8,838 bases of DNA from Methylobacterium sp. (GCA_021154065.1 JAJKJG010000101.1:1-8838); one strand, 5' to 3'. Shown: positions 1 through 8,062, counted from the stretch's first letter. Numbers and translations are program-made. Notes: generated by a model not told the origin, from the sequence alone.

Positions 1-83
1 GTCCGGACCGGGGTCCTGCATCATCAGTCAAAACCACGCCATGGGCCGGGCTGCTTCGGGGCTCGGCGGTCTGCTTGGAAAGT

Positions 84-89
84 GAGGGA
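84..89 (+). promoter_or_regulatory. Ribosome binding site of dnaK
   Basis: GAGGGA lies 7 bases before the ATG at 97. It fixes that ATG as the dnaK start. The in-frame GTG at 82 sits inside or against this site and would add five residues (MRDPA) ahead of the usual DnaK N-terminus [12 protein letters not shown]. Confidence 0.75.
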
Positions 90-96
90 TCCCGCC

Positions 97-2031
<1,935 letters not shown>

Positions 2032-2038
2032 GCCGGAT

Positions 2039-2061
2039 GGGGCGGCCGAACGAGCCGCCCC
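2039..2061 (+). promoter_or_regulatory. Perfect GC hairpin just after dnaK
   Basis: GGGGCGGC (2039-2046) and GCCGCCCC (2054-2061) form a perfect 8-bp stem around the 7-base loop CGAACGA, starting 7 bases after the dnaK stop. No T-run follows (GTCCGCTATCC), so it is not a classical intrinsic terminator. It could be an attenuator, a 3'-end stabiliser or an RNA processing site lowering expression downstream of dnaK. The structure is seen directly; the role is inference. Confidence 0.6.
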
Positions 2062-2102
2062 GTCCGCTATCCGGGGTGCGAGCCGAAGTGGGGGGCTTGC
2101 GA

Positions 2103-2528
2103 ATGCGCGAATACTTCCAGAGCGTCGAGGGCGATCTGTTCGGCGCCGCGCCGCGCGCGTCGATCCCGATCAAGCCGATCACCTTCCGGGCCTCGGCCCT
2201 GACGCCGGCGCGCTCCGGTAGCCGCGGCGTCACCTCGCGGGAGGCGACGGCGCTGCTCATTGCCGCAAAAGCGGCGGCAAGCGCGCTCGAGCCCGGCCAG
2301 CTCGTGCCGCGAAGCTTCTCTCTCGGCGAGCGGGAGTGGGTCATCGAAAACGGCTGCAGCCAGGACATCGCGCAGTCGGGCCTTGCCGATATCGATCCCG
2401 GCGCGACGCCGCGGCAGGACGCCTTCGTGCTCTCCGCCCGATTCATCCAATGGGTCGAGCGCGCGGCGGGGCCGGAGCGGCTCCGAGCCTTCATGGCCGC
2501 CCCGATCCCACAATCGATGCACGCGTGA
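2103..2528 (+). CDS. Uncharacterised small protein between dnaK and dnaJ
   Basis: I do not recognise this 141-residue protein (from ATG 2103, [14 protein letters not shown]...). Coding is supported by strongly G/C third positions, by a GGGGGG tract about 7 bases before the ATG, and by tight packing: its stop lies 2 bases before the dnaJ ATG. A longer reading from GTG 2028 overlaps the dnaK stop, but its first 25 codons run through the hairpin at 2039-2061 and give low-complexity Pro/Arg sequence, so 2103 is preferred. No signal peptide or membrane segment is evident. The N-terminal half is Ala/Arg-rich. The C-terminal half looks folded, with [25 protein letters not shown] and the likely helix [11 protein letters not shown]. 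dnaJ has no clear ribosome binding site of its own, so translation of this gene may be coupled to dnaJ. A role with the chaperones is inferred from position only. Confidence 0.7.
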   Translation: MREYFQSVEGDLFGAAPRASIPIKPITFRASALTPARSGSRGVTSREATALLIAAKAAASALEPGQLVPRSFSLGEREWVIENGCSQDIAQSGLADIDPGATPRQDAFVLSARFIQWVERAAGPERLRAFMAAPIPQSMHA

Positions 2529-2530
2529 CC

Positions 2531-3667
2531 ATGTCGAAGCGCGACTATTACGAGGTCCTGGGCGTGGGCAAGACCGCCGGCGAGGCGGAGATGAAATCCG
2601 CCTTCCGCAAGCTCGCGATGCAGTGCCACCCGGATCGCAATCCCGGCGACAAGGACGCCGAGATCAAGTTCAAGGAAATCAACGAGGCCTACCAGGTCCT
2701 CACCGACGGCCAGAAGCGCGCCGCCTACGACCGGTTCGGGCACGCGGCCTTCACCAATGGCGGCGCCGGCCAGCACGGCTTCGACGCCAACTTCACCGAC
2801 TTCATGTCGGACATCTTCGAGAATTTCTTCGGCGAAACGCGCGGGCGGCGCGGGCCGGGCGGGCGCGAGCGCGGCGCCGACATGCGCTACAACCTCGAGA
2901 TCACGCTCGAGGAGGCCTTCCACGGCAAGGGCGCGACGATCAAGATTCCGACCTCCGTCACCTGCGAGGTCTGCGCCGGCTCCGGCGCCAAGGCCGGCTC
3001 GAAGCCGAAGCAATGCCCGACCTGCGGCGGCTACGGCCAGGTGCGAGCGGCGCAGGGCTTCTTCTCGATCCAGCGCACCTGCCCCAACTGCCACGGCCGC
3101 GGCGAGGTAATCGACGATCCGTGCCCGAGCTGCGGCGGCGCCGGGCGCATCACTCGCGAGCGGACGCTGTCGGTCAACGTGCCGGCCGGCGTCGAGGACG
3201 GCACCCGCATCCGGCTCGCCGGCGAGGGCGAGGCGGGCTTGCGCGGCGGCCCGGCGGGCGACCTCTACATCTTCCTGTCGATCAAGCCGCACGCCTTCTT
3301 CCAGCGCGACGCCGCCGACCTCTTCTGCCGGGTGCCGATCTCGATGGTCACGGCCTCGCTCGGCGGCGAGGTGATCGTGCCGACGCTCGACGGCTCGGAC
3401 GCCAAGGTCAAGGTCCCGGAAGGCACGCAGTCGGGCAAGCAGTTTCGCCTCAAGGCCAAGGGCATGCCGGTGCTGCGCTCGCGCAATCTCGGCGACCTCT
3501 ACATCCAGGTCGTGGTCGAGACGCCCCAGAACCTCACCCGGCGGCAGCGCGAGCTGCTGCAGGAGTTCGACCGCGAGAGCTCGAAGGACACGCAGCCCGA
3601 GAGCGACGGCTTCTTCTCCCGCGTGCGGGAATTCTTCGACGGCCTCGGCGGCAGCGGCCGGCCCTGA
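2531..3667 (+). CDS. dnaJ: Chaperone protein DnaJ (Hsp40 co-chaperone)
   Basis: DnaJ delivers unfolded clients to DnaK and stimulates its ATPase in the cytoplasm. The 378-residue product has the full class I layout. The J domain (about 1-70) carries the essential HPD at residues 33-35. A short Gly/Phe region (about 72-118) contains [18 protein letters not shown]. The zinc domain has four CxxCxGxG repeats: CEVCAGSG (Cys145/148), CPTCGGYG (162/165), CPNCHGRG (184/187) and CPSCGGAG (198/201). All eight zinc-binding cysteines are present. The C-terminal client-binding domains end in the usual [12 protein letters not shown] segment. The start is ATG 2531, two bases after the preceding small gene; the upstream bases GCACGCGTGACC hold no strong ribosome binding site, so initiation may depend on translation of that gene. 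It lies downstream of dnaK in the usual dnaK-dnaJ order, with one extra gene between. Identity is certain. Confidence 0.99.
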   Translation: MSKRDYYEVLGVGKTAGEAEMKSAFRKLAMQCHPDRNPGDKDAEIKFKEINEAYQVLTDGQKRAAYDRFGHAAFTNGGAGQHGFDANFTDFMSDIFENFFGETRGRRGPGGRERGADMRYNLEITLEEAFHGKGATIKIPTSVTCEVCAGSGAKAGSKPKQCPTCGGYGQVRAAQGFFSIQRTCPNCHGRGEVIDDPCPSCGGAGRITRERTLSVNVPAGVEDGTRIRLAGEGEAGLRGGPAGDLYIFLSIKPHAFFQRDAADLFCRVPISMVTASLGGEVIVPTLDGSDAKVKVPEGTQSGKQFRLKAKGMPVLRSRNLGDLYIQVVVETPQNLTRRQRELLQEFDRESSKDTQPESDGFFSRVREFFDGLGGSGRP

Positions 3668-3722
3668 GCCGGCGCCGCCCCGACCTCAATTTTGAACAGT
3701 CCGAGGATCGCTCGGGGGTTGA

Positions 3723-3752
3723 CTAGCGTTGATTGAGGCCCAACAACGCTAG
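3723..3752. repeat. Perfect 9-bp inverted repeat between dnaJ and pmtA
   Basis: CTAGCGTTG (3723-3731) and CAACGCTAG (3744-3752) are exact reverse complements separated by 12 bases. Arm centres are 21 bp apart, about two helical turns. As RNA it would be a 9-bp stem with a 12-base loop followed by AGAGTTTCG, a weak intrinsic terminator for the dnaJ transcript at best. As DNA it could be an operator in the leader of pmtA, whose GTG start is 24 bases further on. A TTGACT hexamer overlaps the left arm, but no good -10 box is found at 16-18 bases from it. The repeat is seen directly; its role is unresolved. Confidence 0.65.
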
Positions 3753-3776
3753 AGTTTCGCGGCCAAGGTCCCGATC

Positions 3777-4385
3777 GTGCTCCAATCCTTCCAGAGGCCG
3801 CGTAAAGCCCCGCTCGGAAAAGACCGCTTCGAGGACGAGGCTCGCTTCCTCCGCTCCTGGCTCGAGCGCCCCCTCGTCACCGGCGCCGTGACGCCGTCGA
3901 GCAAGCTCCTCGCCCGGACCATGGCGTCCTACGTCGATCCGCGTGTTCCGGGGCCGGTGATCGAGCTCGGTCCCGGCACCGGCCCGGTCACGCAGGCGCT
4001 CGTCCGCCGTGGCCTCGCGCAGGACCGGCTCGTGCTCGTCGAGTACAACCCGGAATTCTGCAAGCTCCTGAAGCGGAAGTTTCCCCGCGCCGCGATCGTG
4101 CAGGGCGACGCCTACGACATCCGCGACAGCGTCGGCGAGGCGCTCGGCGAGCCGGCCGCCGCCATCGTCTCGAGCCTGCCCTTGTTCAACAAGCCGCTCG
4201 AGCAGCGCCTCGAGCTGCTCTCCGAGGCGCAGGCGTTGTTGCGTCCGGGCGCGCCCTTCATCCAGTTCACCTATGCGGTGGTGCCGCCGATTCCAACCCA
4301 AACCGGGGAGTACTCGGCGCACGGATCGAACCGGGTATGGCTGAACCTGCCGCCGGCGCGGGTCTGGGTGTACCGCAAGCGCTGA
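3777..4385 (+). CDS. pmtA: Phospholipid N-methyltransferase (PmtA, Sinorhizobium type)
   Basis: PmtA uses S-adenosylmethionine to methylate phosphatidylethanolamine three times, giving phosphatidylcholine at the inner face of the cytoplasmic membrane. The 202-residue product fits the short rhizobial type. It has the segment [19 protein letters not shown] (24-42), the SAM loop ELGPGTG (63-69), acidic Glu89 in LVLVEYN after strand 2, QGDAYD (109-114) and SSLPLFNKP (132-140) in the catalytic-loop position, then a C-terminal sheet with PFIQFTY. There is no transmembrane segment; a basic amphipathic N-terminal helix is the expected membrane anchor, as described for Agrobacterium PmtA. The start is GTG 3777, preceded by AAGG 8 bases upstream; the next in-frame ATG (codon 49) would cut off the N-terminal domain. 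It lies between dnaJ and grpE. An rRNA-adenine-dimethylase-like fold is an alternative annotation sometimes given, but the motifs favour PmtA. Confidence 0.9.
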   Translation: MLQSFQRPRKAPLGKDRFEDEARFLRSWLERPLVTGAVTPSSKLLARTMASYVDPRVPGPVIELGPGTGPVTQALVRRGLAQDRLVLVEYNPEFCKLLKRKFPRAAIVQGDAYDIRDSVGEALGEPAAAIVSSLPLFNKPLEQRLELLSEAQALLRPGAPFIQFTYAVVPPIPTQTGEYSAHGSNRVWLNLPPARVWVYRKR

Positions 4386-4421
4386 AAGCCGTTCCGCGGC
4401 CCCGGTGCGCTGCCCGCCGCG

Positions 4422-4450
4422 CTTGATTCCCGGCGCCAAAGTGCCGATAT
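4422..4450 (+). promoter_or_regulatory. Candidate heat-shock (RpoH) promoter of grpE
   Basis: CTTG at 4422-4425, an 18-base spacer and CCGATAT at 4444-4450 match the alphaproteobacterial RpoH pattern CTTG-N17/18-CYTATNT at all but one fixed position. The same bases can also be read as a weak housekeeping promoter, TTGATT-N17-GATATC. The predicted transcript would start near 4457, leaving about 20-25 leader bases before the grpE ATG. The match is seen directly; activity is inferred from the site and from the heat-shock role of grpE. Confidence 0.5.
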
Positions 4451-4479
4451 CACAGGCGAAATCCTTAAACCCCGAACCG

Positions 4480-5145
4480 ATGATCATGCCCGACGACATC
4501 GACCCCAAGGCCTCGCCCGTGAGCGACGCTTTTCCGAGCGCGGCCGCGAACGATGCCGGCCCCGGCGCGCCCGGCGACGCGCCGGAGGCGGCGGCCTTCC
4601 AGCCCGATCCGCTCGCGGCGCTCGAAGCCGAGAAGGCGGATCTGAAGGACAAGCTCCTGCGCACGCTTGCCGACATCGAGAACATGCGCCGCCGGACCGA
4701 ACGCGAGGTCGCCGACGCACGCGCCTACGGCATCGCCAATTTCGCGCGCGACATGCTGACCGTCGCCGATAATTTCCAGCGCGCGATCGACAACGTGCCG
4801 GCCGAAGCCCGCGAGGGCGCGGAGCCCGCCTTCAAGACCCTGATCGAAGGCATCGAGCTGACCGAGCGCGACATGCTGAAGGCGCTCGAGCGCCACGGCG
4901 TGAAGCGCCTCGAGCCGCAGGGACAGAAGTTCGACCCCAACCTGCACCAGGCGATGTACGAGGTGCCGGATGCTGCGGTTCCGAGCGGCACCGTCGTGCA
5001 GGTCATGCAGAGCGGCTACGTGATCGGCGACCGGGTGCTGCGGCCGGCCCTCGTCGGCGTCGCCAAGGGCGGTCCCAAGGCGACGGCGGACGCCAACGGC
5101 GCCGACGGCCCGCAGGCGGGCCAATCGGCCGGCGCCACGTCCTGA
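4480..5145 (+). CDS. grpE: Nucleotide exchange factor GrpE
   Basis: GrpE is the dimeric exchange factor that ejects ADP from DnaK and so resets the chaperone cycle; it also acts as a thermosensor in studied bacteria. The product is 221 residues from ATG 4480 (219 from ATG 4486, equally possible). It has a disordered Ala/Pro-rich N-terminus (about 1-43), then the long coiled-coil dimer helix (about 46-95, including [19 protein letters not shown]). The C-terminal beta domain bears the family signature [13 protein letters not shown] (151-163) and [24 protein letters not shown] (172-195). An Ala/Gly-rich tail follows. No Shine-Dalgarno sequence precedes either ATG at normal spacing. An in-frame GTG at 4405 would place the candidate promoter inside the gene and add non-family sequence, so it is rejected. 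The next gene begins 7 bases after its stop. Confidence 0.96.
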   Translation: MIMPDDIDPKASPVSDAFPSAAANDAGPGAPGDAPEAAAFQPDPLAALEAEKADLKDKLLRTLADIENMRRRTEREVADARAYGIANFARDMLTVADNFQRAIDNVPAEAREGAEPAFKTLIEGIELTERDMLKALERHGVKRLEPQGQKFDPNLHQAMYEVPDAAVPSGTVVQVMQSGYVIGDRVLRPALVGVAKGGPKATADANGADGPQAGQSAGATS

Positions 5146-5152
5146 CAAGGCC

Positions 5153-5788
5153 GTGCTCGGCGCCGTCGAGCCGCTCGCGGAAGCTCTCGGCGTCGCCGTT
5201 TTCGCCCTGACCGGCGCGCTCGTCGCGGCGCGCCGGGGGATGGACCCCTTCGGCTTCGCGCTCCTCGCCACGGCGACCGGCATCGGCGGCGGCACGGTCC
5301 GCGACCTCCTGCTTGGCGTTCGGCCGGTGTTCTGGGTCGCCGAGCCCCGCGACGTCATCATCTGCGTCATCGTCGCCGGTGCGACCTACGCGCTCGGTCC
5401 GGAACGGGTGGCATGGATCGAGGGCGACGCGCGGGGTCGCCTTCTCCTCTGGGCCGACGCCCTCGGCCTCGCGCTCTTTGCCGTGATCGGGGCCCAGCGC
5501 GCCCTTGCGGCCGGTGCGTCGGCCTTGCCGGCCGTCGCGCTCGGGACCATCACGGCGACGTTCGGCGGCATCATCCGCGATCTTCTCGCCGGGACCGTGC
5601 CGCTGCTGCTGCGGCGGGAAATCTACGTCACGGCGGCGGCGCTCGGCGCAGCCGTGGTGGCAACGGCCCATTCCGCCGGACTGAGTTTCGGGCTCGCCGG
5701 CGGCCTCGGATTTGCCGCAGCCTTTACGCTGCGGGCGCTCGCCCTCCTGCGCGGCTGGTCGCTGCCGGCGTTTCCGGCGCGGGACTGA
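5153..5788 (+). CDS. Trimeric intracellular cation channel (TRIC)/UPF0126 family membrane protein
   Basis: This is a 211-residue, very hydrophobic inner-membrane protein of the YicG/YadS (UPF0126) group, whose prokaryotic members are homologues of TRIC cation channels; older annotation calls them glycine transporters. About seven membrane helices can be traced. The fold is an internal duplication: TATGIGGGTVRDLLLG (about 42-57) in the first half is echoed by GTITATFGGIIRDLLAG (about 132-148) in the second, both with the family Gly-Gly-x-x-Arg-Asp signature. The start is GTG 5153, which gives the expected N-terminus running straight into the first helix. AAGG lies only 2 bases before it, so translation is probably coupled to grpE, whose stop is 7 bases upstream. 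The transported ion is not deducible. A link with the chaperones is not implied beyond co-transcription. Confidence 0.88.
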   Translation: MLGAVEPLAEALGVAVFALTGALVAARRGMDPFGFALLATATGIGGGTVRDLLLGVRPVFWVAEPRDVIICVIVAGATYALGPERVAWIEGDARGRLLLWADALGLALFAVIGAQRALAAGASALPAVALGTITATFGGIIRDLLAGTVPLLLRREIYVTAAALGAAVVATAHSAGLSFGLAGGLGFAAAFTLRALALLRGWSLPAFPARD

Positions 5789-5797
5789 TCGCGATCA
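5786..5797. repeat. 12-bp palindrome joining two convergent stop codons
   Basis: TGATCGCGATCA is a perfect palindrome whose two ends are the TGA stop of the plus-strand channel gene and the TGA stop of the minus-strand exported-protein gene. Only 6 bases separate the two genes, and no longer terminator stem or T-run is present at the junction. Confidence 0.6.
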
Positions 5798-6787
5798 CTC
5801 GACTTCAACGCCATCGAAGAGCGTGCGGAAGCGCGGCAGGACGGCTTCGCGCGCGTCGGCCTTGACGACGCCGAGCATGCGCACATAGCCGGCCGGTGCG
5901 AAGCGGATGGTCTGGGTGACGACGACCGGCGCCCCGGAGGCGATCTCGGTCGCCCTGGCGACGATCTCGTGCCATTCGGCGCCCTTCTGCCGGAACCCCT
6001 GCGAGCGCTCGATGGTCGCGTCCCGGAAGATCGCGTTCGACAGCAGCGCCTGGCGCGCGAAGGCCTCGCGCTGCGGCGGCGGCGGCGCCGGCGCCGTCGA
6101 CTGGGCGAGGATCGCGATCGGCTGCTCGGCGCCGACGACCACGTCCTTTACCCCGTCGGTCAGGAAGAGGGCGTTGCCGGCCATCGCCCGCACGGGGCGG
6201 AAACCGGCCCGCTCGGTGAGCCGGAAGGGCAGCGCCGAGACCTGATCCTCGATCGCCAGCGGCGGCCGGATCGCGATGGTCGTCAGCGCCGCCTTGATCG
6301 CCGCGGCCGGCCGGCTCTGCGCCTCGGGCAGCGCCTGGCCGATCACAAGCGCGGTCAGCGACGGGTCCTCGACGACGAGGAACCATTTGCGCAGCGTCAG
6401 CTCGCCGAGCTTCTGCTCCCCGGCGGCAAGCACGGCGTTCCGGTCGCCGAGCTTCAGCTCTTCGCGGGTCTTGAGCTCGACGCCCTGCTCCTTGAGCCGC
6501 TCCGCCGTCAGCCCGGACGCGATCTCGCGGTAGGCGTCCGGCGGCATCTCGACAAAGGTGAAGGCGACGCCCTGGCCGGCGTCCTCGAAGCCGGTGAAGC
6601 GCTTCGACGGCGCCATCCCGGCGAGCGGCGCAAGCCCGATGCGCGAGCCGGGCGGAAACACCACCTCGGCCGCAAGCGCGGCGGCCGCAAGCGCGGCGGC
6701 CGCAAGCGCGGCGCTACCGACGAGGACGCTCAGGACAAGGGCGAGGCTGCGCAGGAATGGGGTCAAGCGGGTCTCCCGACGAAGCAT
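5795..6787 (-). CDS. Exported protein of unknown function
   Basis: This 330-residue protein has no function I can assign. It starts with a typical Sec signal peptide: basic MLRRETR, a long hydrophobic core (about 11-40) rich in Ala/Leu, and a likely cleavage near ALA-AEVVF (about residues 39-40), so the mature part is probably periplasmic. The core is built from three AALAA-type units encoded by a tandem repeat. The mature protein begins FPPGSRIGLAPLAGM, then SKRFTGFEDAGQGVAFTFVEMP, a pattern I associate loosely with hypothetical proteins of Hyphomicrobiales. There is no lipobox cysteine, no recognisable catalytic motif and no cysteine at all. A Pro/Ala spacer (APAPPPP) lies near 232-238. The start is ATG 6787 with GGGA 8 bases upstream. 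It is last in the dapB-gpmA-GNAT direction, 64 bases after the GNAT stop, and may be co-transcribed with them. Confidence 0.85.
   Translation of the reverse strand: MLRRETRLTPFLRSLALVLSVLVGSAALAAAALAAAALAAEVVFPPGSRIGLAPLAGMAPSKRFTGFEDAGQGVAFTFVEMPPDAYREIASGLTAERLKEQGVELKTREELKLGDRNAVLAAGEQKLGELTLRKWFLVVEDPSLTALVIGQALPEAQSRPAAAIKAALTTIAIRPPLAIEDQVSALPFRLTERAGFRPVRAMAGNALFLTDGVKDVVVGAEQPIAILAQSTAPAPPPPQREAFARQALLSNAIFRDATIERSQGFRQKGAEWHEIVARATEIASGAPVVVTQTIRFAPAGYVRMLGVVKADAREAVLPRFRTLFDGVEVE
6669..6713 (-). repeat. Three tandem copies of a 15-bp unit inside a signal peptide
   Basis: The unit GCCGCAAGCGCGGCG occurs three times without mismatch at 6669-6683, 6684-6698 and 6699-6713. It is a multiple of three, so copy-number change keeps the frame. 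On the minus strand each copy encodes five Ala/Leu residues in the hydrophobic core of the signal peptide (about residues 25-40). Confidence 0.9.
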
Positions 6788-6851
6788 TCACGGAGTCCCA
6801 AGAAAACGGCGAAGATGCGGTCGCCGCGTCATGCCGCGATCATCGGCGGTC

Positions 6852-7421
6852 TCACGCGGTCGAGGGCAGCGCCTTCCAGAAGATCGTGGTGTCGCAGAAG
6901 CGCCCGCCCGGCCAGAGCGCGTAGCGCGGGATGACGCCGGCCCTCGTCCAGCCGAGGCGCTCGTAGAGCCGCTCGGCCGCGCCGCTCGCGGTGTCGAGCG
7001 TCAGGAGCGACAGCCCGCGCCGGACCGCCTCGGTCTCGAGCGCCGTCATCAGCGCCGCGCCGATGCCGCGGCCGCGCGCGTCGCGATGGACGAGGAGCTT
7101 CCTGACGTCGCCGCGATGGCGCTGGTTCGGCGGCACGTCGAGGCCGAGCTGCACCGTGCCGACGAGCGCGTCGTCGAGATAGGCGCCGAAGAGCACCGTG
7201 CGGTCGTCGGCGACGGTTTCGATGACGCCGCCCCACCACGCGTTGGCGTCGTCGATCGTGAACGGCCACATGAAGCTCACCGAGGCGCCGCCGGTGACGC
7301 AGTCGACGAGGACCTCGGCGAGCGCGAGGCGGTCGCGGCGTGCGTCCGGCGCCGAAAGGATGCGGACGCTCGCTCCCTCGGACAAGGTCTGCGCCGGTTT
7401 CGCGACCAGGCTCTCGCTCAT
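6852..7421 (-). CDS. GNAT-family N-acetyltransferase
   Basis: This 189-residue protein is a single-domain acetyl-CoA-dependent acetyltransferase of the GNAT fold. The acetyl-CoA pyrophosphate loop is plain: [20 protein letters not shown] (106-125), containing RxxGxG at 116-121. Before it is the strand [19 protein letters not shown] (77-95). After it come [20 protein letters not shown] (139-158) and the closing [20 protein letters not shown] (164-183), both typical of the family. The substrate cannot be inferred. The ATG at 7421 overlaps the gpmA stop as ATGA. GGAGGA lies directly against the ATG, which is too close for ideal independent initiation, so coupling with gpmA translation is likely. 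The frame stays open far upstream through gpmA and dapB, but that extension is a shadow of those genes and does not belong to this protein. Confidence 0.93.
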   Translation of the reverse strand: MSESLVAKPAQTLSEGASVRILSAPDARRDRLALAEVLVDCVTGGASVSFMWPFTIDDANAWWGGVIETVADDRTVLFGAYLDDALVGTVQLGLDVPPNQRHRGDVRKLLVHRDARGRGIGAALMTALETEAVRRGLSLLTLDTASGAAERLYERLGWTRAGVIPRYALWPGGRFCDTTIFWKALPSTA

Positions 7422-8038
7422 TCCTCCAGCACCTCTTTCTCCGCGACGGTGGTGTCGGCGTTGAGACGATAGACGAGCGGCAGGCCGGTGGCGAGTTCCA
7501 TCGACGGGATGGTCTGCGGCGTCAGCCGGTCGAGCACCATGACGAGCGCCCGCAGCGAGTTGCCATGCGCTGCGACGAGGACGCGCTCGCCCCGCATCAC
7601 CCGCGGCAGGATCTCCTGGACGTAGTAGGGCAGCGTCCGGGCGACGGTGTCCTTGAGGCTCTCGCCGCCCGGCGGCGACACGTCGTAGGAGCGGCGCCAG
7701 AGATGCACCTGCTCGGCGCCCCAGCGCTCGCGGGCGTCGTCCTTGTTGAGGCCGGCAAGGTCGCCGTAGTCGCGCTCGTTCAGCGCCTGATCGCGGAGCG
7801 TCGGCAGGTCCGGCAGGCCGATCTCGTCGAGCATGAGACGGAGCGTCTCCTGCGCCCGCGACAGGGCCGAGGTGAAGGCGACATCGAAGGCAAGCCCACG
7901 CGCCTTGAGGCGGCGGCCGGCGGTGCGCGCCTCCTCGACCCCGAGCGCCGTCAGGCCGGGGTCCTTCCAGCCGGTGAACAGGTTCTTTAGGTTCCACTCG
8001 CTTTGGCCATGGCGGACGAGGACGAGGAGGCGGTCCAA
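7418..8038 (-). CDS. gpmA: 2,3-bisphosphoglycerate-dependent phosphoglycerate mutase
   Basis: GpmA interconverts 3- and 2-phosphoglycerate in glycolysis and gluconeogenesis through a phosphohistidine intermediate. The 206-residue product is the short form usual in alphaproteobacteria (enterobacterial GpmA is about 250). It shows [18 protein letters not shown] near the N-terminus (His10 is the phospho-acceptor), Ser-Arg-Ala-Gln with Arg61, [14 protein letters not shown] with the acid/base Glu88, PPGGESLKD (122-130), and [11 protein letters not shown] with the second catalytic His158. The start is a TTG at 8038: it gives the family N-terminus [11 protein letters not shown], has GGAG 6 bases upstream, and no in-frame ATG or GTG exists between it and the preceding in-frame stop, which is the dapB stop. 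It lies 36 bases after dapB and overlaps the next gene by 4 bases. Confidence 0.96.
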   Translation of the reverse strand: MDRLLVLVRHGQSEWNLKNLFTGWKDPGLTALGVEEARTAGRRLKARGLAFDVAFTSALSRAQETLRLMLDEIGLPDLPTLRDQALNERDYGDLAGLNKDDARERWGAEQVHLWRRSYDVSPPGGESLKDTVARTLPYYVQEILPRVMRGERVLVAAHGNSLRALVMVLDRLTPQTIPSMELATGLPLVYRLNADTTVAEKEVLEE

Positions 8039-8043
8039 TTGTG

Positions 8044-8048
8044 TCTCC
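8044..8048 (-). promoter_or_regulatory. Ribosome binding site supporting the gpmA TTG start
   Basis: On the minus strand GGAGA (GGAG at 8048-8045) precedes the TTG at 8038 with a 6-base gap, normal spacing for initiation. It decides in favour of the TTG, since there is no upstream ATG or GTG in frame. Confidence 0.7.
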
Positions 8049-8062
8049 GTGATCGCGAGAAG

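Noticed and set aside
45..67. Possible 7-bp hairpin (GCCGGGC/GCTCGGC with one G-U pair) in the dnaK leader, considered as an RNA thermometer.
   Set aside because: It does not sequester the ribosome binding site at 84-89, contains a 9-base loop and is easily expected by chance at this GC content. No ROSE-type or CIRCE signature is present.
2260..3726. A 488-codon plus-strand open frame overlapping dnaJ in another frame.
   Set aside because: It is Arg/Pro-rich shadow sequence; the dnaJ frame carries the complete J domain and zinc motifs.
3719..3754. A housekeeping promoter for pmtA from TTGACT (3719-3724) and CTAGAG (3749-3754).
   Set aside because: The gap between the two boxes is 24 bases, too long, and no acceptable -10 hexamer occurs at 16-18 bases from TTGACT.
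6788..6851. A terminator or promoter in the 64-base gap between the GNAT gene and the exported-protein gene.
   Set aside because: Only short GC stems that could pair by chance and no paired -35/-10 boxes were found; nothing beyond a plausible GGGA ribosome binding site can be supported.
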